In this document: positions 1-7,855 of the stretch, in pieces
Position numbering within the stretch: the stretch's first letter is position 1
Layout of the letters: the number at the start of each line of letters is the position of its first letter
Origin: DASRDR01 sp044867785
GTDB taxonomy: Bacteria > Methylomirabilota > Methylomirabilia > Rokubacteriales > DASRDR01
DNA length: 13,109 bases
Assembly: GCA_044867785.1 (NCBI GenBank)
Contig: JBIOVM010000111.1
Location: forward strand, 1 to 13,109
Reading direction: 5' to 3'
Notes under the pieces: generated by a model
What the model saw: only the letters and a program-made list of their open reading frames with translations
What the model was told of the DNA's origin: nothing
The model's database searches: none
Position numbers and translations under genes: made by a program

Positions 1-1271
1 ATGCCGCCGTTGTAGGACAAGAGCTCGATGCCGCGCACGCGGAAGCCGTTCTGGAGCGCGCGGACCAGGCCGGGGTCCATGCTCTTCAGGGTGACGGGGT
101 CGAGCCAGCGATAGTCCTCGGGACGCGAGACGGAGAGCGTTGCCCCGGGCGCTTCGAGGTAGAGGTGGAAGACCGAGCTCTCGCCGTATGCGAGCCCCCG
201 GACGCCGTGACGCTCGAGGACGCCGTTCAAACCCGCACGAAGGCGCTCGGCGAGGGCGTCCGCACGCCGCGTCGGCTCGCCGGTGGCGACGATGTTGAGG
301 CAGGCCAGCCCCGCGGCCGCGGTCAGCGGCGACGCGTTGTAGGTCCCCTGGTGCGCGATGCGGCGGAACCGGTCGTGGAAGGCGTCCCCGGTGATGTCGA
401 AGACGCGCATCACGTCCGCTCGCCCGCAGATCGCGGCGCCGGGCACTCCGCCGCCGACGATCTTGGCGTGCGTGGAGAGGTCCGGCGTCACGCCGAACCG
501 CTCCTGGGCGCCGCCAGGCGCCCAGCGGAACCCGGTGATCACCTCGTCGAAGATGAGGAGGGTCCCGTGTCGCCGGGTGATCTCGCGCAGCCCCGCCAGG
601 AATCCGGGCCGGAGGGGGAGGCGCGCCCACGAGCCTCCGCTCGGCTCGAGGATGACCGCGGCGACGTCGCCGCGCTGGCGCAGGAGCCGGTCCACTTCGT
701 CGAGGTCGTTGGCGGGCGCCATCACGGTGCCGAGGCGGAACCCCGGCGTGAGCCCGATCGACGACGGCACGTCGAAGGGCGGGGCGAAGCCGGTCAGGAG
801 CTCGTCGCCCCAGCCGTGGAAGTGGCCGGCGAAGCGGAGGATCGTCGGCCGCCCGGTGTGGGCGCGCGCGACCCGGCAGGCGAGCATGTCCGACTCGGTG
901 CCCGAGTTCGTGAAGCGCACGCGCTCGCCGCAGGGCACGAGCGACTGGATCCGCTCGGCCCACTCGACCTGCAGCGGGTGGTCGTTGCCGAAGTGCGTCC
1001 CGAGGGGCGCCGCCTTGATGACGGCCTCGACGATCGCCGGGTGGGCGTGGCCCAGGAGGAGCGCGCCGTTCCCCACGTGGTAGTCGATGTACCGGTAGCC
1101 GTCCACGTCCCACTTGTAGGCGCCCTGCGCCCGGGCGATGTAGGTGGGAAAGGGCAGCGCATGGCGCACGTCGTGGCCGAGGGCGCCCCCGACCGCCTGC
1201 CGCGCCCGCGCGTACCACGCTCCCGAGCCCGCCCGTGTCGCCTGGATCTCGTCCTCGAAGCTCCGCGTCAT
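1..1271 (-). CDS. Class-III PLP aminotransferase, glutamate-1-semialdehyde aminomutase-like (3' end outside window)
   Basis: About 423 residues are visible from ATG at 1271 and the frame is still open at base 1, so the C-terminus is missing. Fold-type-I class-III marks are clear: NSGTES (residues 122-127, phosphate binding), FHGWGDE (151-157), IFDEVITGFR (240-249, with D242 for the pyridine nitrogen), and THAKIVGGG (268-275) with the probable Schiff-base lysine K270, followed by HQGTYNASPL (307-316). This layout is closest to glutamate-1-semialdehyde 2,1-aminomutase and related 'aspartate aminotransferase family' enzymes. A GAGGG ribosome site lies just before the ATG. It is 88 bases downstream of ald on the same strand, so the two are probably co-transcribed. 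No tetrapyrrole gene is nearby, and its partner here is a catabolic enzyme, so I favour an amino-acid or amine transaminase over true HemL; the substrate is not determinable. Confidence 0.9.
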   Translation of the reverse strand, partial: MTRSFEDEIQATRAGSGAWYARARQAVGGALGHDVRHALPFPTYIARAQGAYKWDVDGYRYIDYHVGNGALLLGHAHPAIVEAVIKAAPLGTHFGNDHPLQVEWAERIQSLVPCGERVRFTNSGTESDMLACRVARAHTGRPTILRFAGHFHGWGDELLTGFAPPFDVPSSIGLTPGFRLGTVMAPANDLDEVDRLLRQRGDVAAVILEPSGGSWARLPLRPGFLAGLREITRRHGTLLIFDEVITGFRWAPGGAQERFGVTPDLSTHAKIVGGGVPGAAICGRADVMRVFDITGDAFHDRFRRIAHQGTYNASPLTAAAGLACLNIVATGEPTRRADALAERLRAGLNGVLERHGVRGLAYGESSVFHLYLEAPGATLSVSRPEDYRWLDPVTLKSMDPGLVRALQNGFRVRGIELLSYNGG

Positions 1272-1359
1272 GTCCCTCGCTCCACGCTCCCGGGCCCGGA
1301 CCGACGAAGGCCGGCCCTACCCCGATCGAGTGATCGTTCGAGCTGTCCGGCGTGCCGAG

Positions 1360-2475
1360 TCACTCCTCGAAGCAGCTTTCCAACGGCGCCGCCTTCTCGC
1401 TCACCGACGCCGCGACGCCGGGATGCACGATCCGGCCCTGGCACACGTTGAGCCCCTTTGCCAGCGCCGCGTTCTCGCGGAGCGCCCGCTTCACGCCCTT
1501 GCCCGCCAGCTCGACGACGTAGGGGAGGGTGGCATTGGTCAGCGCGAAGGTCGACGTGCGCGGCACCAAGGCGGGCATGTTGGCCACGCCGTAGTGCACG
1601 ACGCCGTGCACCGGGTAGACGGGGTCGGCGAGCGTGGTCGGACGCATCGTCTGGACGCAGCCGCCCTGGTCCACCGCGACGTCGACGATCACCGAGCCTT
1701 CCTTCATCGTCTTCACCGTCGACTCCGGGACCAAGACCGGCGCTCGGGCGCCGGCGACCAGGACAGCGCCGATCAGGAGGTCGGCGCGCGGCGCGAGGCG
1801 GGCGATGTTGAAGGCATTCGAGACCAGCGTCACGACCTGGCCGCGGTAGAGGTCGTCGACATGGCGCAACCGGTCGACGTTCACGTCGAGGATCGACACG
1901 TCACCGCCAAGGCCGACGGCGATCTTGGCGGCGTTCAGGCCGACCGTGCCGGCCCCGATGATCATCACGTTTCCGGGCGGCACGCCCGGGACGCCCGAGA
2001 GCAGGATGCCCCGGCCGCCGTGCGCCTTCCCCAGGTGGTAGGCGCCCTCCTGCACCGACAGCCGCCCCGCCACCTCGCTCATCGGCGTGAGGAGCGGCAG
2101 GCTCCCGTCGGCGCGCTGCACCGTCTCGTAGGCTATCGCGACGGTTCCGGACTTCTGCAGCGCCTGCGTGAGGTCGGGCACGGCGGCGAGGTGGAGGTAG
2201 GTGAACAGGATCTGGCCCGCGCGGAGCCGCGGGTACTCGGCCCGGATGGGCTCTTTCACCTTCAGGATGAGGTCCGACTCGGCCCACACCGCGTCGACCG
2301 GCGCGAGGCTCGCGCCCTGCTGGGTGTAGTCGTCGTCGCGGAAACCGCTGCCCGCGCCGGCGCCCGGCTCGATGAAGACCCGGTGACCCTCGTCGACGAG
2401 GGAGTAGACGCCGGCCGGAGTCAGCGCGACGCGCTGCTCGCCGGTCTTGATCTCCTTCGGCACGCCGATGATCAC
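1360..2475 (-). CDS. ald: Alanine dehydrogenase
   Basis: NAD-dependent L-alanine dehydrogenase, a cytosolic enzyme interconverting alanine with pyruvate and ammonia. The protein is 371 residues, the usual family length, if it starts at GTG 2475 (VIIGVPKEIKTGEQRVAL). An AGGGAGG ribosome site lies 6 bases upstream of that codon. Starting further upstream would add about 83 residues not seen in the family. Key residues match the characterised enzymes: R15 and K74 (substrate), H95 (catalytic), the Rossmann motif IGAGTVGLNAA (173-183), D197 at the end of the second strand, and D269 in VDVAVDQGG. The C-terminal region HYGVANMPALVPRTST (294-309) is also typical. It heads a probable two-gene unit with the aminotransferase downstream. 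A 16-base palindrome (2513-2528) in its leader could be a control site. Confidence 0.95.
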   Translation of the reverse strand: MIIGVPKEIKTGEQRVALTPAGVYSLVDEGHRVFIEPGAGAGSGFRDDDYTQQGASLAPVDAVWAESDLILKVKEPIRAEYPRLRAGQILFTYLHLAAVPDLTQALQKSGTVAIAYETVQRADGSLPLLTPMSEVAGRLSVQEGAYHLGKAHGGRGILLSGVPGVPPGNVMIIGAGTVGLNAAKIAVGLGGDVSILDVNVDRLRHVDDLYRGQVVTLVSNAFNIARLAPRADLLIGAVLVAGARAPVLVPESTVKTMKEGSVIVDVAVDQGGCVQTMRPTTLADPVYPVHGVVHYGVANMPALVPRTSTFALTNATLPYVVELAGKGVKRALRENAALAKGLNVCQGRIVHPGVAASVSEKAAPLESCFEE

Positions 2476-2512
2476 GACGTCTGCCTCCCTCGGGGATCCG
2501 CCTCGCGCGCGA

Positions 2513-2528
2513 CGGTGGGCGCCCACCG
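2513..2528. promoter_or_regulatory. 16-base perfect palindrome in the ald leader
   Basis: The sequence CGGTGGGCGCCCACCG is perfectly self-complementary and lies 38 bases upstream of the ald GTG. It could be a dimeric regulator's operator or a hairpin in the ald 5' leader. In such GC-rich sequence a chance palindrome is also possible. Confidence 0.35.
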
Positions 2529-2675
2529 CGCCGCCCGGGCCGCCGCCTGCGTGGATCCGCCCCGCGCGCGTGGCGATGAGGACTCTCCCGCGCGCACATG
2601 GTACCGCCCTTTGCCCTGAGGCGGGCAGAGGGGAATCGCCGGTAACCGCACGGCGCCGGACCGCGCGCCGTCGCC

Positions 2676-2720
2676 GGCTCGAAAGCCAGGGGGCGGCCGC
2701 CCGATCGGGCGCCCGCCCCC
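2676..2720 (-). terminator. Terminator-like double hairpin after the lipoprotein gene
   Basis: Reading in the minus direction, 28 bases after the lipoprotein stop, positions 2720-2689 form a 32-base palindrome with only one mismatched pair (15 of 16 pairs, GC-rich). One base further on, 2687-2676 read GGCTTTCGAGCC, a 4-bp stem closed by a UUCG tetraloop in RNA. No U-tract follows, so this is not a textbook intrinsic terminator. The position after the last gene of the run and before the ald leader suggests transcript termination or 3'-end protection. Confidence 0.55.
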
Positions 2721-2748
2721 TCATCGATCCTGCGACGTCGAGCGCGCG

Positions 2749-3984
2749 CTATGCCCCGAACTTCTGGGGGAACTGCTTCACGATCGCCTCGGCCAGCGGA
2801 TCGGCGATCATCCGCATGTGGCCCGTCGCCGAGCGGAGCATCGCGTAGACCTTCGGCTGGTCGCCGGCCGCCTGCGCGTCGATCACCGGCTTCAGCGTCA
2901 GGATGTGGTCCTTGACGAGCCCGGCCACCACGTCCTTCGGCAGGTTCGGGTTCGCGGAGGCGAGGAACGCGCCGAAGTCCTGCGAATAGCTCACGAGATC
3001 CTGCACGGCCTTGTCCTGCTTGGCCTTGTCCTTCGTCGCCACGCCGACCGTGTAGTCGACCACGAAGCCGATGTGGCGCCGCCAGAGGGGCAGGAAGGCG
3101 TCCTGCGCGCCCTGGCCGTAGACGGACCCGATGGCCTTCGCGATGTCGACGCCGTTCGCGTCCAGCGCGGCGGCGGCCGCCTTGAACTCCGGGTCACGCG
3201 CGCCGAGCGCCGCTCCGGTCGCGCGCGCCGCCAGGTACGTGTGCTCCTGGAAGGCCATCGTGAGCGTGGACCGCAGACCCGCGGCCGCCGACATCGTCGA
3301 CCCCGGGAACTTGTCGGGGAACTGCTTGGCGATGGCGCCGGCCAGGGGGTCGGCGATCATCCCCATGTGGGCGTACGCGGTCCGGGTCGCCGCGAAGGCC
3401 TTCGGCTGGTCGCCGGCCGCCTGCGCGTCGATCACGTCCTTCAGGGTGAGCACGTGGGTCTTCACCAGATCCGCCACCGCGTCCTTCGGGAGGTTCGGAT
3501 TGGCCGAGGCGAGGAACGCCCCGAAGTCCTGCGTGTACTGGACGAGGTCGGTGACGGCCTTGTCCTGCTTGGCCTTGTCCTTCGTCGCCACGCCGACCGT
3601 GTAGTCGACCACGAACCCGATGTGGCGCCGCCAGAGGGGCAGGAAGGCGTCCTGCGCGCCCTGGCCGTAGACGGACCCGATGGCCTTCGCGAGGTCGACG
3701 CCGTTCGCGTCCAGCGCGGCGGCGGCCGCCTTGAACTGCGCCTCGCGGCCGGCGAGGGCGGCGCCGGTGGCGCTCGAGGCGAGCAGGATATGCTCGCCCA
3801 TCAGGTAGTTGAGGCTAGCGCGGAGCTCGGCGGCCTTCGTCGCCGACGTCGCCCCGTTCGGGGAGCCCGCCTGGGCCATGCCCATGTGGCCGTGGCTCGA
3901 GCCGGGCATCGTGCCGCTGCATCCGACCGCCAGAAACGCGGCGATCGCCGCCGATCCGAACTGCTTCGCCCATCCCGTCTGCAT
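2749..3984 (-). CDS. Lipoprotein with two tandem copies of a His-containing helical domain
   Basis: The 411-residue product starts at ATG 3984 behind a strong GAGGAGGA ribosome site. Residues 1-22 are a lipoprotein signal ending LAVGC, with C22 the probable lipidated residue. It is followed by a short linker containing HGHMGM (31-36). Two copies of a roughly 175-residue, all-helical-looking domain follow (about 54-227 and 237-409, offset exactly 183 residues). Each copy keeps four histidines at matching places: H65/H248, H121/H304 (WRRHIGF), H177/H360 and H206/H389 (HMGM or HMRM). Similar domains occur, as I recall, in secreted Gram-positive proteins sometimes labelled copper amine oxidase N-terminal; I cannot assign a named family. 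It is the last gene of the minus run, 101 bases after a NicO permease. I infer an envelope metal-binding role; heme binding or a purely structural role are alternatives. Confidence 0.85.
   Translation of the reverse strand: MQTGWAKQFGSAAIAAFLAVGCSGTMPGSSHGHMGMAQAGSPNGATSATKAAELRASLNYLMGEHILLASSATGAALAGREAQFKAAAAALDANGVDLAKAIGSVYGQGAQDAFLPLWRRHIGFVVDYTVGVATKDKAKQDKAVTDLVQYTQDFGAFLASANPNLPKDAVADLVKTHVLTLKDVIDAQAAGDQPKAFAATRTAYAHMGMIADPLAGAIAKQFPDKFPGSTMSAAAGLRSTLTMAFQEHTYLAARATGAALGARDPEFKAAAAALDANGVDIAKAIGSVYGQGAQDAFLPLWRRHIGFVVDYTVGVATKDKAKQDKAVQDLVSYSQDFGAFLASANPNLPKDVVAGLVKDHILTLKPVIDAQAAGDQPKVYAMLRSATGHMRMIADPLAEAIVKQFPQKFGA
3005..3188. repeat. Near-identical internal repeat, copy encoding part of domain 2
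   Basis: Positions 3005-3188 and 3554-3737 are aligned at an offset of 549 bases and differ at only two sites that I found (3067 against 3616, and 3144 against 3693). Identity includes synonymous positions, whereas the flanking parts of the two domains differ much more. This fits recent duplication or gene conversion restricted to the middle of the domain. Confidence 0.85.
3554..3737. repeat. Near-identical internal repeat, copy encoding part of domain 1
   Basis: This is the partner of 3005-3188 at a 549-base offset. It encodes the segment from the KDKAKQDKA helix back through WRRHIGF and the DANGVD loop. It lies inside the lipoprotein gene and is a protein-domain duplication, not a mobile element. 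Confidence 0.85.
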
Positions 3985-4085
3985 CTGCGTGTCCTCCTCG
4001 TGTTCCGGGTGATGGCTCGGGGGTTGTCCGTCTACCCGGGTCTACGAGCGGCTCGCCGCGGTCGGATTGACGGGCTGAGGCCGTG

Positions 4086-4778
4086 TCAGGCCGCGGGGCC
4101 TGCCAGCATCCAGATCCCGAGGCCGGCGCTCCCGACGCCGGCGACCACCTGGATCGCCGCCTGGAGCCGGTGCGCGCCCGGGGCCGCAAGAGCCACGGGG
4201 AGCCCGACGAGCCCGCTGAGGAGCAGCATTCCCGCCGTCGAGCCGACGCCGAACACGAGGATGTAGACGAGGGCGCCGATCGGGGACGGGATCGTCCCGA
4301 GGACCAGAAGGGTGAGTGCGGCGCTCCCGGCCAGCCCGTGGAGGAGCCCGACCAGGAAGGGTCGGCCGCCCAGCCGGACGAGATGGAGGTGCGCCGCGTC
4401 CGGCGATCCGAGGTGCCCCTGCGCGTGGCGATGGGTCACCCCTCCGTGGGTGTGCTCGGGCCCGTGGACGAGGAGTCGGCCGAGGGCGCGGAGCAGCACG
4501 TGGCCACCCAGGACGGCGAGGACCAGACCGACGGCCCGCTCCAGCGCCGCCTCGACAACAGGGGTGATCGTGAGCTTGAACGCGACGACGGCGATGCCGG
4601 CGCCCAGGAGGGCGAGCGTGTGGCCGGCCCCCCAGAACGCGCCGAGGAGAGCGGAGCGGGCGAGGCCGCGCTCGCGCGCGACCAGTGTCGAGACCGCCGC
4701 GACGTGATCGGCGTCGAGGGCGTGCCGGAGGCCGAGAGTGAGGCCGAGCCCGAGTGCGGTGACCAGCGAGACGTCCAT
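4086..4778 (-). CDS. NicO/UreH-like nickel-cobalt permease family protein
   Basis: The 230-residue protein is hydrophobic throughout, with about six membrane helices. Near the N-terminus it has LRHALDADHVAAVSTL, which contains the HX4DH-type signature of NiCoT/NicO nickel-cobalt transporters (H19, D24, H25). FWGAGHT (49-54) and GLLHGLAGSAAL (144-155) also fit the family. A short His-rich cytosolic or periplasmic loop lies at about 105-132. The length matches the small UreH-like members rather than the longer HoxN type. The start at ATG 4778 has a GGAGGAGGA ribosome site. It begins 34 bases after the stop of a second, larger NicO permease, so the two are very likely co-transcribed. Known relatives move Ni2+ or Co2+; uptake and efflux cannot be told apart here. 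There are no urease or hydrogenase genes in the window. Confidence 0.88.
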   Translation of the reverse strand: MDVSLVTALGLGLTLGLRHALDADHVAAVSTLVARERGLARSALLGAFWGAGHTLALLGAGIAVVAFKLTITPVVEAALERAVGLVLAVLGGHVLLRALGRLLVHGPEHTHGGVTHRHAQGHLGSPDAAHLHLVRLGGRPFLVGLLHGLAGSAALTLLVLGTIPSPIGALVYILVFGVGSTAGMLLLSGLVGLPVALAAPGAHRLQAAIQVVAGVGSAGLGIWMLAGPAA

Positions 4779-4812
4779 GGAGAGTCCTCCTCCAGCCGGA
4801 GTTGCAGGGTTA

Positions 4813-6519
4813 TCAGCCGCCGAGCGCCTGGACGGTGATCACGACGCCCGACGCGGTGATCACCGCCGCGGAAGTGAGGGGGAGCCATCGCCGCACCAGG
4901 GGGCCTTCGACCCCGGCTCGCCCGAAGCGTGCCGCCAGCCGCCGGGCGTAGACGACGAGGAGGCCGATCGCGATCAGGACGGCGGCGAGCCCGACGCTGA
5001 AGGCCACGATCAGGAGGAGACCCAGGCCGATCCGTCCCATCGCGACGGCGCTCAGGAGCACGACCAGGGCCGCGGGGCAGGGGACGATGCCTCCCGACAC
5101 GCCGAGGGCCACGAGCGCCCGGAGCGAGACCGGTCCGTCGGGCACGTGATGGTGATGGTGGCCGTGCCCGTGGTTGGGGTCGTGGTCGTCGTCATCGTCA
5201 TCGTGGTTGTGTTCGTGATAGTGCCCGTGTTCGATGCCGTGGGCGTGCGCCGCTTCGTGGTCGGACGAGGCGAGCGTCCCATGCTCGTGGGTGTGGTCGA
5301 GCCCAGGGCCGCGCGGCGCTGCCCCCGGACCGAGGCGCCGGTAGAGGAGGCTCACGCCCAGGCAGACGATGAGGATTCCGGACGCGGCGCCGAGCCACGG
5401 GTACAGGCGCTCCGGCACGACGTGGCGCGAGGCGTAGAGCGTGACCGCCCCGAGGAGGTACACCCCCACCGTGTGAGACGCGGTCACCACGAGCCCGAGA
5501 AGAAGCGCGTGGCCGGCCGTTCCGCGCGAGCCCACCAGATACGCGGCGACGACGGTCTTGCCGTGACCGGGCTCGAGCGCGTGGAAGGCGCCCAGGCTCG
5601 CCGCGACCGCGAGCGCGAACAGGAGCATCCCCGGTCCGAGCGCTCCGCCCGCGATCAGCGCAGTGAAGGCGTCGCGCGGGGTCCCCCGCACGTTCGCGGC
5701 GAGGCCGCGCGTCTCTACATCGGCGGGCGCGGCGCCGCCGTCCGTCGTGGGGGTGGGGCGCTCGACCTGCGCGGGTTCCTCCACGCGCGCGATCACGGGC
5801 GCCGTCGGGGTCGCGGGGGCCGCCGCGCCGCCCCCGGATCCGGGCGGTCCGGGGCCCCCCGGCCGCCGCGCCGGCCACAGGGCGGCGACCGAGGTCGGGA
5901 GAGCCGCGCGCGCGAAGACGACTTGGGCCTCGAGCACCTGAGGCGGGCTCTCGACTGGATCGGTCGGGTAGTCGGCCAGCTCCCGGCTCCGGTCGTTGTC
6001 GGGCACGGTGCTCGCGACCAGCGTCACGCCCGGCGCGGCCGTCGCGACGATCTCCTTCCAGCCCGCCCGCTCGGGGTAGTTGCCGTCCCGGTAGGCGAGG
6101 ACCGCCGTGGCCGGCCCGTCGCCCCGCGGCAGCGTGGCGCGATACACCACCCCGAGCTTGAGGGTCGGCAGTCCGCCCGCGCCCGGCGGGAAGATGAGCT
6201 CGGCTCCCTCGCTCCGGAGCGGGAGCCGCCGGCCGTCGAGCTCGAGGGTGAGCTCGTCCGCCAAGGCCTCCACGGTGCGGGCGAGGTAGGCCCGGACGCC
6301 GGGATGCTCGGGCTCGGCCGGGAGCCCCTCGGTCTGGAGCGCCTGGAACGTCGGGATCTCCGCTAGGTCGAGGACGTACCGGAGCCGCACGCCGTCGGGC
6401 TCGACGCGGATCGCCGTGTAGTGGCTGATGCTGAAGTTGCCCATCGGATGGGCGCTCGCCCGCGCGGGGGCGACCAGGGCCAGCGCAGCGAGGAAGCCGG
6501 CCAGCCGCCTAACTCGCAT
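4813..6519 (-). CDS. RcnA-like NicO permease with exported N-terminal domain and His/Asp-rich loop
   Basis: The 568-residue protein has three parts. Residues 1-23 are a signal peptide ending ASA, so H24 of HPMGNFSISHY may be the mature N-terminus. Residues 24-about 280 form an extracytoplasmic domain typical of HPLGNF-type NicO proteins (YVLDLAEIPTFQ at 48-59), ending in a Pro/Gly/Ala-rich linker at 218-265. Residues about 290-568 are the membrane part, with FHALEPGHGKT (312-322) and GGIVPCPAALVVLL (476-489). Between helices, residues 409-458 hold 19 histidines and a run of aspartates. RcnA, the best known relative, exports Ni2+ and Co2+ and also has a His-rich loop. The gene overlaps the upstream TPR gene by 11 bases. 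I am sure of the family, not of the substrate or direction. Confidence 0.9.
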   Translation of the reverse strand: MRVRRLAGFLAALALVAPARASAHPMGNFSISHYTAIRVEPDGVRLRYVLDLAEIPTFQALQTEGLPAEPEHPGVRAYLARTVEALADELTLELDGRRLPLRSEGAELIFPPGAGGLPTLKLGVVYRATLPRGDGPATAVLAYRDGNYPERAGWKEIVATAAPGVTLVASTVPDNDRSRELADYPTDPVESPPQVLEAQVVFARAALPTSVAALWPARRPGGPGPPGSGGGAAAPATPTAPVIARVEEPAQVERPTPTTDGGAAPADVETRGLAANVRGTPRDAFTALIAGGALGPGMLLFALAVAASLGAFHALEPGHGKTVVAAYLVGSRGTAGHALLLGLVVTASHTVGVYLLGAVTLYASRHVVPERLYPWLGAASGILIVCLGVSLLYRRLGPGAAPRGPGLDHTHEHGTLASSDHEAAHAHGIEHGHYHEHNHDDDDDDHDPNHGHGHHHHHVPDGPVSLRALVALGVSGGIVPCPAALVVLLSAVAMGRIGLGLLLIVAFSVGLAAVLIAIGLLVVYARRLAARFGRAGVEGPLVRRWLPLTSAAVITASGVVITVQALGG

Positions 6520-7855
6520 CGGAGCCCTCGGGGCGCGGCCGAGACGCCCCGGCGCCGTCGAGCGCCTCGAGCGCGCGCCGCGCGTCGTCGGCGTGACGTG
6601 GATGGAAGCGAGGATTCGTGGCGAGCGCCCGTCTGAGGTACGCCGCCGCGGCCTCGGTATTCCCGAGCGCCCGCTCGATCATTCCCGCGTGGTAGAAGAG
6701 CCGCGCGTCCCGGGTCCCGAGCCGGAGGGCTTCCGCGATCGCGGCGCGCGCGGCCTCCGGCTGCCCCGCCTTGTAGAGCGTCCACGCGAGGAGGTCGTGC
6801 GCGTGGACGTCCTTCCGGGCCTCGAGCTCCCGCCGCGCTAGCCGGAGCGCCTCGTCGAGCCGTCGGTCGTGATCCGCGTAGAACCAGGCCAGCTCGCGGT
6901 TGTAGAGGACCTGGTTGAGCGCGCTCAGCCGGCCGATGTGCTCGGCCAGGGCGTACTGACACTCGGCGGCGTCCGGTCGGCCGAGGGCGGCGTGGAGGTC
7001 GCCGAGGGCGACCACGTAGTCGAGCTGCGGGACCGCGGCGATCGCCTGCTCGAGGAGCGGCACGGCCTCGGAGCCCTGGCCCCGCGCCGAGAGCACCTGG
7101 GCGAGCCCGGCGAGCGCCCGGTGGTAGCCCGGGACCGTGGTGAGGCTCGCGCGATAGGCGCGCTCGGCGGCGTCGAGATCGCCCCGGCTCCAGTGCTCCT
7201 GACCGAGCTGCCACTCGACCCACGCGAGCGCCTCGGCGGGCCGCCCCTCCGCCCGGCCGCGCTCGAGCGCGGTCTGGAGGGCTTGGATCGCGCCCGCCAC
7301 GTCTCCGCGCAGGCTCGACAGGGCCGCACTCCGCGCGTGGGCGTAGAGGTCGTTCCCCGTCTCGAGCATCCGGCGGTACGCGGCTTCCGCCTCGGCGTAG
7401 CGCCCGACCTCGAGGTGGGCGTCCCCGAGGACCCCCCAGGCGTGGCTGTCGCCAGGATCGACCGACGTCGCGCGTGTCGCCTCGCGAGCCGCGTCGTCGA
7501 ACTCGTGGCGCGAGTAGAGGACGTAGGCGAGGTGACGCCGCGCGCTCGCCTGCTCGGGCTCCAGCGCGAGCGACCGCCGGAGCGCCCGCTCGGCGAGCGC
7601 GAGCCAGCTCGGGTCGGCGGTGGCGCGGAACTTCTGTACGTACGCGTCGCCGAGCCGGTAGTGGGTCCACGGGTCGGCGGGCCGGCGCTGGAGCCCGCGC
7701 CGGTAGGCCGCGATGGCGCGGTCCGCGGCGCCGTCGTCCGCCCGTGCGGGCCCGGGCCCGAGGCTCCCAAGGCCTCCAAAGCCGAGGATCGCGAGCGCGA
7801 AGGCGATCGCCCGAGCGTAGCGCCTCGATCGAGCCGTTACGGTATCCATATCCAT
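6509..7855 (-). CDS. Exported tetratricopeptide-repeat (TPR) protein
   Basis: The 448-residue product has an N-terminal signal (Arg-rich start, hydrophobic stretch at about 16-32, then GPARA before DDGAADRA) and roughly nine or ten TPR units filling the rest. Typical units are YRLGDAYVQ, HLAYVLYSRHEFDDAAREAT, AEAAYRRMLETG and RLFYHAGMIERALGNTEAA. TPRs are helical-hairpin scaffolds for protein binding, so this is probably a periplasmic assembly or docking factor. ATG 7855 is chosen because GGAG sits 8 bases upstream; a second in-frame ATG at 7849 is possible. The gene ends inside the start of the NicO permease gene (11-base overlap), which implies translational coupling. It begins 66 bases after the DUF4331 stop. 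A partner protein cannot be named. Confidence 0.88.
   Translation of the reverse strand: MDMDTVTARSRRYARAIAFALAILGFGGLGSLGPGPARADDGAADRAIAAYRRGLQRRPADPWTHYRLGDAYVQKFRATADPSWLALAERALRRSLALEPEQASARRHLAYVLYSRHEFDDAAREATRATSVDPGDSHAWGVLGDAHLEVGRYAEAEAAYRRMLETGNDLYAHARSAALSSLRGDVAGAIQALQTALERGRAEGRPAEALAWVEWQLGQEHWSRGDLDAAERAYRASLTTVPGYHRALAGLAQVLSARGQGSEAVPLLEQAIAAVPQLDYVVALGDLHAALGRPDAAECQYALAEHIGRLSALNQVLYNRELAWFYADHDRRLDEALRLARRELEARKDVHAHDLLAWTLYKAGQPEAARAAIAEALRLGTRDARLFYHAGMIERALGNTEAAAAYLRRALATNPRFHPRHADDARRALEALDGAGASRPRPEGSDAS

Larger units (their letters stand above)
2476..2748. other. Intergenic region: ald leader and 3' flank of the lipoprotein gene
   Basis: These 273 bases separate the ald start from the lipoprotein stop codon. 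They hold a terminator-like hairpin pair (2676-2720) nearest the lipoprotein gene and a 16-base palindrome (2513-2528) nearest ald. Open frames running across this stretch are not conserved-looking and are probably shadows. I could not find a convincing -35/-10 pair for ald; a weak TACCAT-like box on the minus strand has no matching -35. Confidence 0.55.

Noticed and set aside
165..1451. Long plus-strand open frame opposite the aminotransferase
   Set aside because: Low-complexity Arg/Gly/Glu/Val-rich product with no family features. The opposite strand encodes a clear class-III aminotransferase.
3005..3737. CRISPR array or mobile element suggested by the long direct repeats
   Set aside because: There are only two copies, inside one continuous gene, and the offset is an exact multiple of three, so they encode duplicated protein domains.
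4065..4074. Plus-strand TTGACG as a promoter element
   Set aside because: No -10 partner and no plus-strand gene follows; it lies in the gap between two minus-strand genes.
2818..4266. 482-codon plus-strand frame opposite the lipoprotein and small permease
   Set aside because: It is the shadow of the tandem repeats (its product shows matching repeated segments) and spans two real minus genes and their gap.
4738..6366. 542-codon plus-strand frame opposite the large permease
   Set aside because: Its Val-rich run is the complement of the His/Asp codons; the minus frame has a signal peptide and NicO motifs.
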